A stretch of 64,000 nt of DNA from Sphingobacterium paucimobilis HER1398 (GTDB taxonomy: Bacteria; Bacteroidota; Bacteroidia; Sphingobacteriales; Sphingobacteriaceae): positions 78,040-142,039 of the forward strand of contig NZ_ATDL01000002.1 in NCBI RefSeq assembly GCF_000416985.1, written 5' to 3'. The notes beneath the pieces are model-generated. The model ran no database searches. It was not told the origin of the DNA and saw nothing but the letters and a program-made list of their open reading frames with translations. Each line of letters opens with the position of its first letter. Position 1 is the stretch's first letter. Made by a program: the position numbers and the translations under genes. Of this stretch, positions 1 to 9,000 are shown in pieces.

Positions 1-1423
1 CGCATGGAGACATGCCGGATTCCAGAGCCGCCATATACGCAAACGGTTTGAACGTAGACCCCGCCTGCCGCTTAGCTTGGTTGACATGATCAAACTTATA
101 GTATTCGTGGTTGATCCCACCGACCCACACTTTAATCTCGCCATTATAGGGATTCATCGCCATCATCCCTGTATTCAGCATCATCAGATAATGCTTCAGC
201 GAGTCCATCGTCGAATAGTTCACTTTCTCCATACCCTGCCATGTAAACACCTCCATCTCCTTCTTTTTGCGCAACTCCGTGAACACACTGTCTTCGTTAT
301 TATGGTATTTGCGCATCAAATCCGAGTATATCGGCAACTTACGAGCATGATTTTCCAAAAATTCCGGAATCACCTTCCCTTCCTTGTCCCGCCATGGTTC
401 CTCACTACCCCAGGTATTCTTTAGACGTCGCTGCAACTCTTCCATACGATCCGTGACCACCTTCTCCGCCATCTTCTGCATCCGCGAATCGATTGTTGTA
501 TAAATCTTAAGTCCAGCTTTATAAATATCAATTTCATTATCCTGGCTCCATTTTTCCAACCAACGTTCTACAGCCGAGCGGATATAAGAATCGTTGCCAT
601 CGATATTATCTTTATAGTTCAGGTCCAAGCGTAACGAATCCTTCGATAAGTCCGCTACCTGCGCCTGTGTGAGGTAACCCGATTTTTCCATCTGCGCCAG
701 CACCACATTGCGACGCTGCATGGCATTCTTTGGGTTACGGATCGGATTGTATATCGTCGTTCCTTTCAGCATACCGACCAGCAACGCACTTTCATTCACA
801 TCCAACATACTCGGTTGTTTATTAAAATAACGGATCGAAGCCGATTTTATGCCGTAGGCATTATTGCTGAATGAGACTGTATTCAAGTACATGGTAATGA
901 TTTCATCCTTACTATATCTTGTTTCCAGCTTATAGGCTGTCATCCATTCTTTATATTTGGTGATCAGGATACTCAGCCCTGGCACCTTGCTCAAATAGCC
1001 TTGTGCATTGGTATACCTTGTTTTGAAAAGATTTTTGGCGAGCTGTTGCGTGATGGTACTCGCACCTCTGGGATCCCCTTTCAATGTCGAGACCGCTCCC
1101 GATACCAGCCCCATAAAATCCACCCCATTATGCTTATAGAAACGGACATCCTCTGTGGCGATCAGCGCATCCAATACATGTTTAGAGATGCTATCAAAGG
1201 GTACAGGGTCTCTGTCCTCCTCAAAATACCGCCCGATCAACACCGAATCTGCTGTATAGACCTCTGAAGCCACATTGAGCGTGGGCATTACGATATCATT
1301 CTTTGTTGGTGAATAGCCGAATAGACCTAAGAAATTGAGTTGTACTGCACAAGTAAACAATATGATGCTATAAACAACAATCAGCACATATCGCAATAAT
1401 CTATTTTTAACACGTCTAAACAT
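1..1423 (-). CDS. Penicillin-binding protein 1A-type bifunctional transglycosylase/transpeptidase, 3' end beyond window
   Basis: Read on the minus strand from the ATG at 1423, the frame stays open for 474 codons to the left edge, so the C-terminus is missing. A short cytoplasmic Lys/Arg start and one membrane segment (about residues 11-30) are followed by a GT51 transglycosylase domain (Glu-Asp at 91-92, then GASTITQQLAKNLF at about 120-134). The transpeptidase domain begins before the edge: its SxxK nucleophile motif STFK lies at 456-459. It would polymerise and crosslink peptidoglycan from the inner membrane. The remaining transpeptidase motifs (SxN, KTG) are outside the window. The gene is divergent from rpoN. 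The family is clear; the exact paralogue is not. Confidence 0.9.
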   Translation of the reverse strand, partial: MFRRVKNRLLRYVLIVVYSIILFTCAVQLNFLGLFGYSPTKNDIVMPTLNVASEVYTADSVLIGRYFEEDRDPVPFDSISKHVLDALIATEDVRFYKHNGVDFMGLVSGAVSTLKGDPRGASTITQQLAKNLFKTRYTNAQGYLSKVPGLSILITKYKEWMTAYKLETRYSKDEIITMYLNTVSFSNNAYGIKSASIRYFNKQPSMLDVNESALLVGMLKGTTIYNPIRNPKNAMQRRNVVLAQMEKSGYLTQAQVADLSKDSLRLDLNYKDNIDGNDSYIRSAVERWLEKWSQDNEIDIYKAGLKIYTTIDSRMQKMAEKVVTDRMEELQRRLKNTWGSEEPWRDKEGKVIPEFLENHARKLPIYSDLMRKYHNNEDSVFTELRKKKEMEVFTWQGMEKVNYSTMDSLKHYLMMLNTGMMAMNPYNGEIKVWVGGINHEYYKFDHVNQAKRQAGSTFKPFAYMAALESGMSPC

Positions 1424-1650
1424 GCGGTAAATATGGATAAAATGTTTTAAAATCCTATGTTTTAGAAAACAAAAAGAACAGCACGTGAATAAAATTAACT
1501 AATTTTAACAAACTCTAATAATAGGTTGAAATAACCTGATTTAACCTTTTGATTTCTCACTGGAAGACGACATCATTCCATTCTTAATTAAATAAACAAG
1601 AGTTAATCTCGGTATAAATCATTATTTTTACCCGTGTAATTAACTTAGAC

Positions 1651-3111
1651 ATGTTAAAACAGACATTACAGCAAAAACTATTACAAAAACTATCGCCGCA
1701 ACAGATACAATTTATCAAGCTTTTGCAGGTACCTACAGCTTCATTGGACACCCGTGTCAAGGAAGAATTAGAAGAAAATCCAGCACTAGAAGATGGTAGT
1801 CTGACCAACATGACTGATCCTGTAGAAGAATATCCCGACAAAGATCCCGATGAATACGATAGCAGTGAAGACTCTTTTGACGATGAATTCAGTGTAGAAG
1901 ACTATATACAAGAAGATGATTACAAGGATTATGGGAGCAATTACTCCAGTGATGATGAAGATGAACAGCGCGAAATGCCAATCGCTATACAAGATTCTTT
2001 TTTCGAACGGCTGCAGAGCCAACTCGATCTCTTGGCACTGAATGACAAACAATATTTAATTGGCAATCAACTCATAGGAAGTCTTGACGACGACGGCTAC
2101 TTAAGGCGTCCTATACTTTCACTTATTGATGATTTGGCTTTTTCCCAGAACCTGATGGCCGAAGAGCACGAGGTAGAAGAGATGTTGCATATCATACAAG
2201 CTTTTGAACCTGCAGGTATTGGAGCTCGTGATTTACAAGAATGTCTCCTTATACAGCTGCGCAAGAAGGATCAGCACAATCCTGTGGTCCAGCAAGCGAT
2301 GCGTGTGGTACAAGATTATCTGGATGAATTCACAAAAAAACATTACGATAAGATTGAAAAACAACTGGATGTAAATTCTGAAGAGTTAAAAGAAATCATC
2401 AACGAAATTCTGAAGCTGAATCCCAAACCTGGAGATTCCGCAGCAGCAGCAGGCAAACAGCTACAGATTATCCCTGATTTCCATATCAGTAATGACGATG
2501 GCGTATTGCATCTTACACTCAATGGTCGCAATGCCCCCGAGCTACGTGTATCACGTTCCTATCAAGAGATGTTTGAACATTACGAAAAGGCAGAGAAGAA
2601 CGACAAAAAGATGAAAGAAGCCGTGCAGTTTGTCAAGCAAAAGCTAGACTCTGCAAAATGGTTTATCGATGCGATCAAGCAACGTCAACAGACATTGCTC
2701 AAAACGATGAATGCCATTATGGAGTTTCAGTACGACTACTTCCTCACTGGGGATGACCGTATGCTCAAACCCATGATCTTAAAAGATATTGCCGAAGAAA
2801 TCGACATGGATATCTCTACCGTATCCCGTGTTGCCAATTCCAAATATGTACAGACCGAGTTCGGAACTTTCCTTCTAAAGTCATTTTTCTCCGAAGCTAT
2901 ACAGACCGACTCAGGAGAAGAGGTCTCCAACAAGGAAGTCAAGAAAATATTAGAAGAATGCATTTCCAACGAAGACAAGCGTAAGCCCTTGGCAGACGAA
3001 AAGCTGACCGAGATCCTCAAAGACAAGGGGTATACTATTGCCAGGCGAACCGTAGCTAAGTACCGCGAAGCCCTGAATATCCCTGTCGCAAGGCTTCGAA
3101 AAGAACTTTAA
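1651..3111 (+). CDS. rpoN: RNA polymerase sigma-54 factor
   Basis: 486 aa, full length for sigma-54. Region I is the Gln/Leu-rich N-terminus that contacts enhancer-binding ATPases (residues 1-30). Region II is strongly acidic (about 50-110), as in many family members. A core-binding region follows. The C-terminal DNA-binding part has an HTH with DISTVSR near 385-400 and the RpoN box ARRTVAKYRE at 464-473, which reads the -24 element. The factor directs transcription from -24/-12 promoters and needs an activator; none is encoded in this window. It has its own strong terminator hairpin directly downstream and is divergent from the PBP gene. Confidence 0.97.
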   Translation: MLKQTLQQKLLQKLSPQQIQFIKLLQVPTASLDTRVKEELEENPALEDGSLTNMTDPVEEYPDKDPDEYDSSEDSFDDEFSVEDYIQEDDYKDYGSNYSSDDEDEQREMPIAIQDSFFERLQSQLDLLALNDKQYLIGNQLIGSLDDDGYLRRPILSLIDDLAFSQNLMAEEHEVEEMLHIIQAFEPAGIGARDLQECLLIQLRKKDQHNPVVQQAMRVVQDYLDEFTKKHYDKIEKQLDVNSEELKEIINEILKLNPKPGDSAAAAGKQLQIIPDFHISNDDGVLHLTLNGRNAPELRVSRSYQEMFEHYEKAEKNDKKMKEAVQFVKQKLDSAKWFIDAIKQRQQTLLKTMNAIMEFQYDYFLTGDDRMLKPMILKDIAEEIDMDISTVSRVANSKYVQTEFGTFLLKSFFSEAIQTDSGEEVSNKEVKKILEECISNEDKRKPLADEKLTEILKDKGYTIARRTVAKYREALNIPVARLRKEL

Positions 3112-3119
3112 AAAACTAC

Positions 3120-3164
3120 AAACTATTTTTCCTTCTTCCCAAAAAGAACAAGGAAAAATAGTTT
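3120..3164 (+). terminator. 15-bp perfect stem-loop after rpoN
   Basis: The arms 3120-3134 (AAACTATTTTTCCTT) and 3150-3164 are exact reverse complements with a 15-nt loop. The hairpin starts 8 bases after the rpoN stop codon. There is no long U-run after it, only a T-rich stretch, but the stem is the strongest in this gap. It may also act on the opposite strand. Confidence 0.7.
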
Positions 3165-3226
3165 CCTTTAACAATAACCCATAAAAAATCACTATCTTGT
3201 AGTTGCTTAACAACTGATAATAGTGT

Positions 3227-4882
3227 ATGGAAAACCCGATAGGGCGGCAAAAAAGCAAACTGATGCGAGCGGCCAAGTTAATCAGCATTCTTGGCAAACA
3301 TGGCTTTGAAGATCTCAAATCCAAAATCACCAACAAAGAAGAGACACCTTCTTCTGCAGATACTACAGGAGATCAGATACCTTTATTCTACGAGCGTATC
3401 CGTAGAGTTATCGAAGAACTGGGGCCTACCTACGTCAAATTTGGGCAGACCCTCTCTACGCGCGAAGACCTGCTCCCTCCTCCACTGATCCTCGAACTCA
3501 AGAAACTGCAGGATAATGTAGCACCCGCAGCTATCGATATCCGAAGCTGGCTTGAAAACGAACTACAGACAGACGACCTATCGCACATTTTCGAACAGAT
3601 CGATGAGCAACCATTTGCCTCCGCTTCTATCGCCCAAGTCTACAAAGCCACCTTAAGCAATGGCGACCTCGTGATACTGAAAGTAAAGCGTACAGGCATC
3701 CGAGAGATGGTGACAGCAGACCTACTTCTGCTCAAAGACATCATCAGTCTACTCATTGACTATTATCCACTGGTACGAGAGATCAATCTTCCCGATATAT
3801 TCGAAGCCTTTGAAAAAAACATTATGGAAGAACTTTCTTTCCAGCACGAACTCAAAAACATCCAACAGTTTGCCCGTAATTTTAGCGAAGAGCGACGCAT
3901 CAAATGCATGCAGGCCTATCCCGAGCTATCTACCGACAGCCTCTTGTGCATCTCGAGGATTCAGGGATTCAGGATCACCGACAGTACATCCATCAAATCA
4001 CATCAGCTTGATCCAGAATGCATCATCGATACTGGTCTAGACCTTTACCTTACCCAGGTTCTCGAACATGGATTCTTTCATGCCGACCCACATCCGGGCA
4101 ATATACTCGTTACCCCCTCGGGCCATCTCGCCTTTATCGATCTCGGCGCCATGGCACGACTGCTCCCTAAGGACAAAGAGCATCTCGAAAACTTCATCCT
4201 TTACTTCATCAATAAAGACGTCGATAATCTTATCCGAACCATCAAGCGCATGTCCCTCCGTATCCACATCAAAAACGAAAAGATACTCGAGCGCGACATA
4301 CACGCTATGTTCGATATGATTGCAGCACAGTCACTTCAAGAACTCGATGTCAAAGCTGTTTTTTCAAGGTTTTCAAAAATACTCAACCAAAACGATATCC
4401 TCATGCCCGACCACATCTATCTGCTGGTACGAGGCATCGTATTATTGGAAGGTATCGGCCGGTCCCTCTTGCCCGATCTGAATATTATCGACAAGGTCAA
4501 ACCCTATATTAGCAAGATCATGGCCCGCCGTCTTTCTCCGCCGCACATCATCGAGAATATCCTCCAACTGTTACAGCAATTACAGAGCACCTTATCCACT
4601 GCCCCCAAGTCTCTAATAGACCTACTGCACAAAGCAGAACAGGGCGAATTGAAGGTCCGTATAGACAGCGAAGCCCTCGGTGCACTACAGCAGCTACAGC
4701 GCAAAGACAGCAGTATCAACAGATATCTCTACATCGCAGGCATCTTATTTCTAGGCGGCTGCCTACTCTCCGGCGTACAACAGAGCACTTTATTAGGCAT
4801 CCCTTGGATAAGTTGGATCCTATTTGCCGTTAGTTTAATTTTCTTTGCACTGGCCGGTATACGTAGAATGCGCATCGGCTAA
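3227..4882 (+). CDS. ABC1/UbiB (AarF) family atypical kinase, membrane-anchored
   Basis: 551 aa. The ABC1-specific KxGQ motif is KFGQ at 71-74. The Ala-rich loop that replaces the glycine loop is ASASIAQVYKA at 131-141, followed by the ATP lysine in VILKVKR. The catalytic loop HADPHPGNI lies near 285, with the metal-binding DLG shortly after. Two hydrophobic C-terminal segments (about 500-520 and 525-545) anchor it in the membrane. Family members act as ATPases or kinases in quinone and isoprenoid-lipid metabolism; Bacteroidetes make menaquinone, so a UbiB-like role is inferred. It is a single gene after rpoN, separated by a hairpin, and a second hairpin follows its stop. Confidence 0.9.
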   Translation: MENPIGRQKSKLMRAAKLISILGKHGFEDLKSKITNKEETPSSADTTGDQIPLFYERIRRVIEELGPTYVKFGQTLSTREDLLPPPLILELKKLQDNVAPAAIDIRSWLENELQTDDLSHIFEQIDEQPFASASIAQVYKATLSNGDLVILKVKRTGIREMVTADLLLLKDIISLLIDYYPLVREINLPDIFEAFEKNIMEELSFQHELKNIQQFARNFSEERRIKCMQAYPELSTDSLLCISRIQGFRITDSTSIKSHQLDPECIIDTGLDLYLTQVLEHGFFHADPHPGNILVTPSGHLAFIDLGAMARLLPKDKEHLENFILYFINKDVDNLIRTIKRMSLRIHIKNEKILERDIHAMFDMIAAQSLQELDVKAVFSRFSKILNQNDILMPDHIYLLVRGIVLLEGIGRSLLPDLNIIDKVKPYISKIMARRLSPPHIIENILQLLQQLQSTLSTAPKSLIDLLHKAEQGELKVRIDSEALGALQQLQRKDSSINRYLYIAGILFLGGCLLSGVQQSTLLGIPWISWILFAVSLIFFALAGIRRMRIG

Positions 4883-4900
4883 TCCCCCATACATACCAAC

Positions 4901-4927
4901 ACAGCCCCCGATCATATCAGGGGCTGT
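4901..4927 (+). terminator. GGGGCTGT hairpin terminator, copy 1 of a repeat
   Basis: The arms ACAGCCCC (4901-4908) and GGGGCTGT (4920-4927) enclose 11 nt, 18 bases after the ABC1 kinase stop. The hairpin and the next 17 bases (CCAAAAGCCAGGTA and neighbours) are nearly identical to 21092-21134, so this is a repeated module rather than a plain terminator. Confidence 0.65.
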
Positions 4928-5006
4928 TCCAAAAGCCAGGTAGCCCCATTAACCCTGTAACTATATAACCTTGTCACCTCCTCCTAACCTCCTTAACCAA
5001 CTAACT

Positions 5007-5936
5007 CTTAAGGCAGACTGCTTTTCAGGCTCACAGTGACCTGTGTGAGCTAGTCTACAACAGCCCCATTCCACCTATGCGATAGCGAAATCCCATCTCA
5101 TGGGTATTGGTTGATATTTTTTGATTGAGCGTATGTCCATTCACGCTGAACTGATAACTGTAGCCTATACCGAAGTTGCCAAAATTGAGCTGCATCAGTG
5201 CGGATAGGTCTCCCTGATTCTGCACCCCCATACCCAGGCCTATCTTTGGTCCCACAAAGACCATCGCATTGATATCATAGCGGGGCGACATCTCCTGCAT
5301 ATGGCTCACCAGGAATGATGGACGCAACTTGAAGGTGTCGTCCAAACGTATCAACATACCACCAGTCACATAGATGACATCGCGAAATTCATACTCGCGG
5401 TCTGTATTCCGCTTCAGCGAGAAGCGCGGCATAGACACCCCCACATAGAACTTATCCTTCTGGTAGTAGGAGGTACTTACACTCAGTACGCCTGCCGTGC
5501 CACGCACATCCTCCCAGAAAGCAGGATCCTGATCGTCCAACTTTCGGTAGTTGCCTTCATAGAATAAGAGCCCGCCACCCATGGACAGGCTCAGGTATTC
5601 ATTCTCCCCAAGTTGAACTGCTTTTGCCGCATAAGCCGTAATTTCATTCTCACGCACCACGCCCAGCGAGGCATGTTTAAAATCCCCACCGATCGCAAGC
5701 CCCAGATTCTTGACCATACCATGGCCGGTCACCCATACCGATTTGGGTGCTCCGTCAACACCCGTCCATTGGCTACGGCCCAAAGAAGCTAAGCTGCCAC
5801 GTTCGTCCATCGTACTCAACGAAGAGTTGAAACTGTTGCGCAACTGCCCAAATTGATTGTAGCTCACTCCATGCTGAGCCATACCGCACAACGGCAGCAG
5901 CGATAGTAGACTTATAATTATTTTTTTTGTTATCAT
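5007..5936. repeat. Left copy of a 930-bp duplicated segment carrying porP/sprF
   Basis: 5007-5936 and 14721-15650 are the same length (930 bp) and align without gaps by eye. They include the gene and about 48 bp after its stop. Similarity falls off sharply at both ends: the text before 5007 and beyond 5936 differs from that at the second copy. Both copies lie in the same orientation. Confidence 0.85.
5055..5936 (-). CDS. PorP/SprF family type IX secretion system membrane protein, copy 1
   Basis: 293 aa with a Sec signal peptide (about 1-20, ending in GMAQ) and a PorP/SprF outer-membrane beta-barrel-like body. PorP/SprF proteins help export and surface display of T9SS type B cargo, and such genes commonly sit next to their cargo gene. 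That is the case here: the 1,687-aa type B protein lies directly upstream on the same strand, stopping 131 bp before this start. It differs from the copy at 14769-15650 by about a dozen residues. The ATG follows the A/T-rich leader usual in this phylum. Confidence 0.9.
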   Translation of the reverse strand: MITKKIIISLLSLLPLCGMAQHGVSYNQFGQLRNSFNSSLSTMDERGSLASLGRSQWTGVDGAPKSVWVTGHGMVKNLGLAIGGDFKHASLGVVRENEITAYAAKAVQLGENEYLSLSMGGGLLFYEGNYRKLDDQDPAFWEDVRGTAGVLSVSTSYYQKDKFYVGVSMPRFSLKRNTDREYEFRDVIYVTGGMLIRLDDTFKLRPSFLVSHMQEMSPRYDINAMVFVGPKIGLGMGVQNQGDLSALMQLNFGNFGIGYSYQFSVNGHTLNQKISTNTHEMGFRYRIGGMGLL

Positions 5937-5949
5937 GTTGTATTGTTAT

Positions 5950-5982
5950 TCCCGACCATGTCGGGACTTCGTTTCACTGCGC
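5950..5982. repeat. Dispersed palindromic repeat, copy 1
   Basis: A TCCCGA-N5-TCGGGA hairpin is followed by ACTTCGTTTCACTGCGC. The same hairpin plus flank recurs at 15826-15860, 15891-15921, 21364-21396 and 26616-26648, some inverted. The hairpin alone is at 6043-6058 and 28787-28802. Confidence 0.75.
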
Positions 5983-6042
5983 CTGTTACGTTGTTATCTA
6001 GTTATCGTGTTATCGAGCCTAGCTTCTTCCAGTTTATCGGAA

Positions 6043-6058
6043 TCCCGATTCATCGGGA
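6043..6058. repeat. Hairpin-only copy of the dispersed palindrome
   Basis: TCCCGATTCATCGGGA lies 9 bp after the stop of the large type B protein (minus strand). The identical hairpin sits at the same place after the second type B protein (15906-15921). It could work as a terminator for both. Confidence 0.6.
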
Positions 6059-6067
6059 ATAACATCA

Positions 6068-9000
6068 TCACCGCCTAATCACAAAATACCCTTTCTCCCG
6101 TTTCCATACGCTGTTATCTTTTACATCTATATAATAGAAATACGTACCATCGCGATGGTCATTTCCCGAGAATACCCGATCCCTATTATTGTAGCTTGCT
6201 ATCTCCGCCAGTACAGAACCGCTCTTGTCGAAAATCGTCACTTTATTTTCCGGATAATCCTGTATTCCCTCGATGGTCAAGAAGTCGTTGACACCGTCTC
6301 CATTTGGCGATAGCGCCTGATGTACACGGATCGGCAGAGGTGCTGCCGCATCATTGGCAATCCGTACCGTTACAGTTACGGGAGCTGCTGCAGCGTAGTT
6401 TTCATTGCCCGGTTGCGTCGCCGTGATACGCACTGTACCCAGTCGTAGCACCTTCACTTGGGTGCCCGATACCGTGGCTACTGATGGGTCATCCACGGAC
6501 AATACTACTGGGAGGCCCGAACTGGCACTGACATCTAGCGACACCTGGCCCGCATCGCGTGCCAGCATATCAGGTCCTATAAAGCGGATGGTTTGCTCGG
6601 CTTTCATGATGGTCAGGTCGCGTACGACAGGTGCTGCAGGTAGGTATGCCTGATCACCGCCCTGAATCGCCGTTATCTGCACCTTACCCGTTTTTTTGAC
6701 ATTTATTTTCCATTTGCCTCCATCATTGTTGTCCTGATAGACTTCTGCGATATCCACGTCCGATGACACAAACGATACCGGCAGATTCGATGTCGCTGCA
6801 GCCGTCAATACCACAGCCTGTTGACCATAAGTAAGGTCAGGCAAGGCGGCGAAATTGATAGACTGCTCTGCCATGGTCTTCGCTGAAGCTTGTGCTTCCA
6901 GACTCCGATTGCCGACCTGGTCCACTGCGACCAGGAAGAATTCATATGTTTTTCCATCAACCAGTCCTGCATGCGTATAGTATTCCGTACCCTTTGCAAT
7001 ATCTGTCAAAAACAATCTTGCCTCATCTTCAGGCTTCACATAAAGCATATATTTCGTCAGATCCGCTTCTGTATTGGATTCCCAAGTCAGTGATATCTGT
7101 GCATGTTGCCCTATAGCTTTGAAACCAGCCGGAACCGCTGGAGGTTTAGCATCCACTTTTACACCAGTGGTACTTCCTACCGAATTCAAGGTCAGGTTTG
7201 CATCATTGCCTGCGGCATCACTGATTGTACTCCCATTCAACGATAAAGCACTTACGGTAATTCCATCATGGTCTTCCAGGTCGTTAATCACTACATAGCG
7301 GAACTCAAGAGCAGTGCTTCCGGAGCCAGATAGGTAATTCGCATATGCCGTCTGTCCCCCAATCGTAAGCGATAGTCCAGGCGTTCCTCCTATCGTATTT
7401 ACTACCACAGCCTCCGAAAAGTTAACCGTAAAGTCAAGATTTTGATTAAGTACATAATAGCCATTGGCAGGCAGAGCTACCGATGCTACTGTAGGTCGCA
7501 CCCCATCTATCACAATAGCATGTTGCCCAGCAATGGACTTCGGACCGCCAACAGCAGGCAAGGTCAATACCGCATCATTTCCACCGCTATTTTTAATACT
7601 CGCACCATTCAAAGAAAGTGCTGAAGTCGATTGATAATCTAGATCAGGTGCTCGATCACCAGCCTGTACCGTATAGATGAATGTCAATGTATTACTTCCG
7701 TTACCACTCACATAGGTTGACATCCGATCGATTGCTCCTGTCTCCAATAAAAGGGTAGGTATACCTCCCTCTGTATTGACCATCACCGTCTGATCGAAAG
7801 TCACGACCAGTTTGATATCATCGCCTATTTTATAAGTTCCATCAGCCGTTGAAGCACCTACGGACACTATTTTTGGGTTGATCGGTTTAACCGTAATAGC
7901 TATGGTATTTGTAGCTGTCTGTCGCCCACCCGACCCCGTATTGCCCAAGTCATCTGTAGTTATTTGCAGCGAAGCAGGCCCATTATAACCTGGCGTCGGC
8001 TCAAATATCAAACCATTTAAAGCATTATTAATATCGGCAAGGGTTCCGTTGAAGATCATTATCACATCATTCGTACCGCTCCCTATTGACACACTAAGCC
8101 CTGAAGTACCAGATAGCGTAATTAGGCCATTCGTAGCTGTTAAAGCAACTTGGACAGCATTAGCGCCAGCATCCACATCCGAAACAGAAATCTGGTTGTT
8201 ATTTGCAGCGCTAAATACTAATATAGCATCCTGATCAACAGATTGTGTGCCGGGCACGGAATTGACCGGTGCATCGTTGACAGCTGTAACCACTAGTGCA
8301 ATCGTTTTAGTATCTGATAATGCTGTCCCACCAGTGTGTCCGTTATCGTTAATAGATACCGTCAATGTCACATTAGAAGTTGCGTTACTCGCCGTGGTAA
8401 ATGTTACAGCACCAGCTGCGACAAAGGCATTGATAGTAGAAACGCTTCCACTAAGTGTCAAGATTGCTGCCGTTCCGCCTACTGTGATACCCATTCCTGA
8501 TGTCGCACGGAGCGTACCAGTCGGCACAGACAAAGTAACTGTCACAGGATTCGCACCCGCATCTACGTCACTAAAACTTATACCTGTGAGTGCAGAAGCA
8601 ACATCTTCTGTTACAGCGATACTCGTAGGTACGCTAACTACAGGGGCATCATTTACCGGATTAACGGTTAAATACAACCATGCTGTCCCACACTTAGAAG
8701 GAACTCCATTATCGCACACTTGGTATTGTAAACTATCTCTACCCGCGTAATTCGCTTTAGGTGTATACGTAAAACTACCGTCCGCATTCAGGACTATCAT
8801 GCCGTTAACAGGCGCTATGACTAAGGATACCGTTAAGGCATTACCTTCAGGATCCGAATCGTTCGTTAACACATTGCCCGTTGCTGGTATATCTTCTGTC
8901 AACGTAACATAGTCATCTACTGCAACCGGTGCATCGTTGACTGCGATCACGGAGACAGTTTTCGTAGCGGCCACAGATTCCTGATCACTATCGTGTACTT

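Noticed and set aside
8247..8750. Plus-strand frame of 167 codons (and similar ones at 9000-9395, 17138-17845, 16181-16672)
   Set aside because: They are antisense shadows inside the repetitive surface-protein genes, whose codon pattern leaves the opposite strand open.
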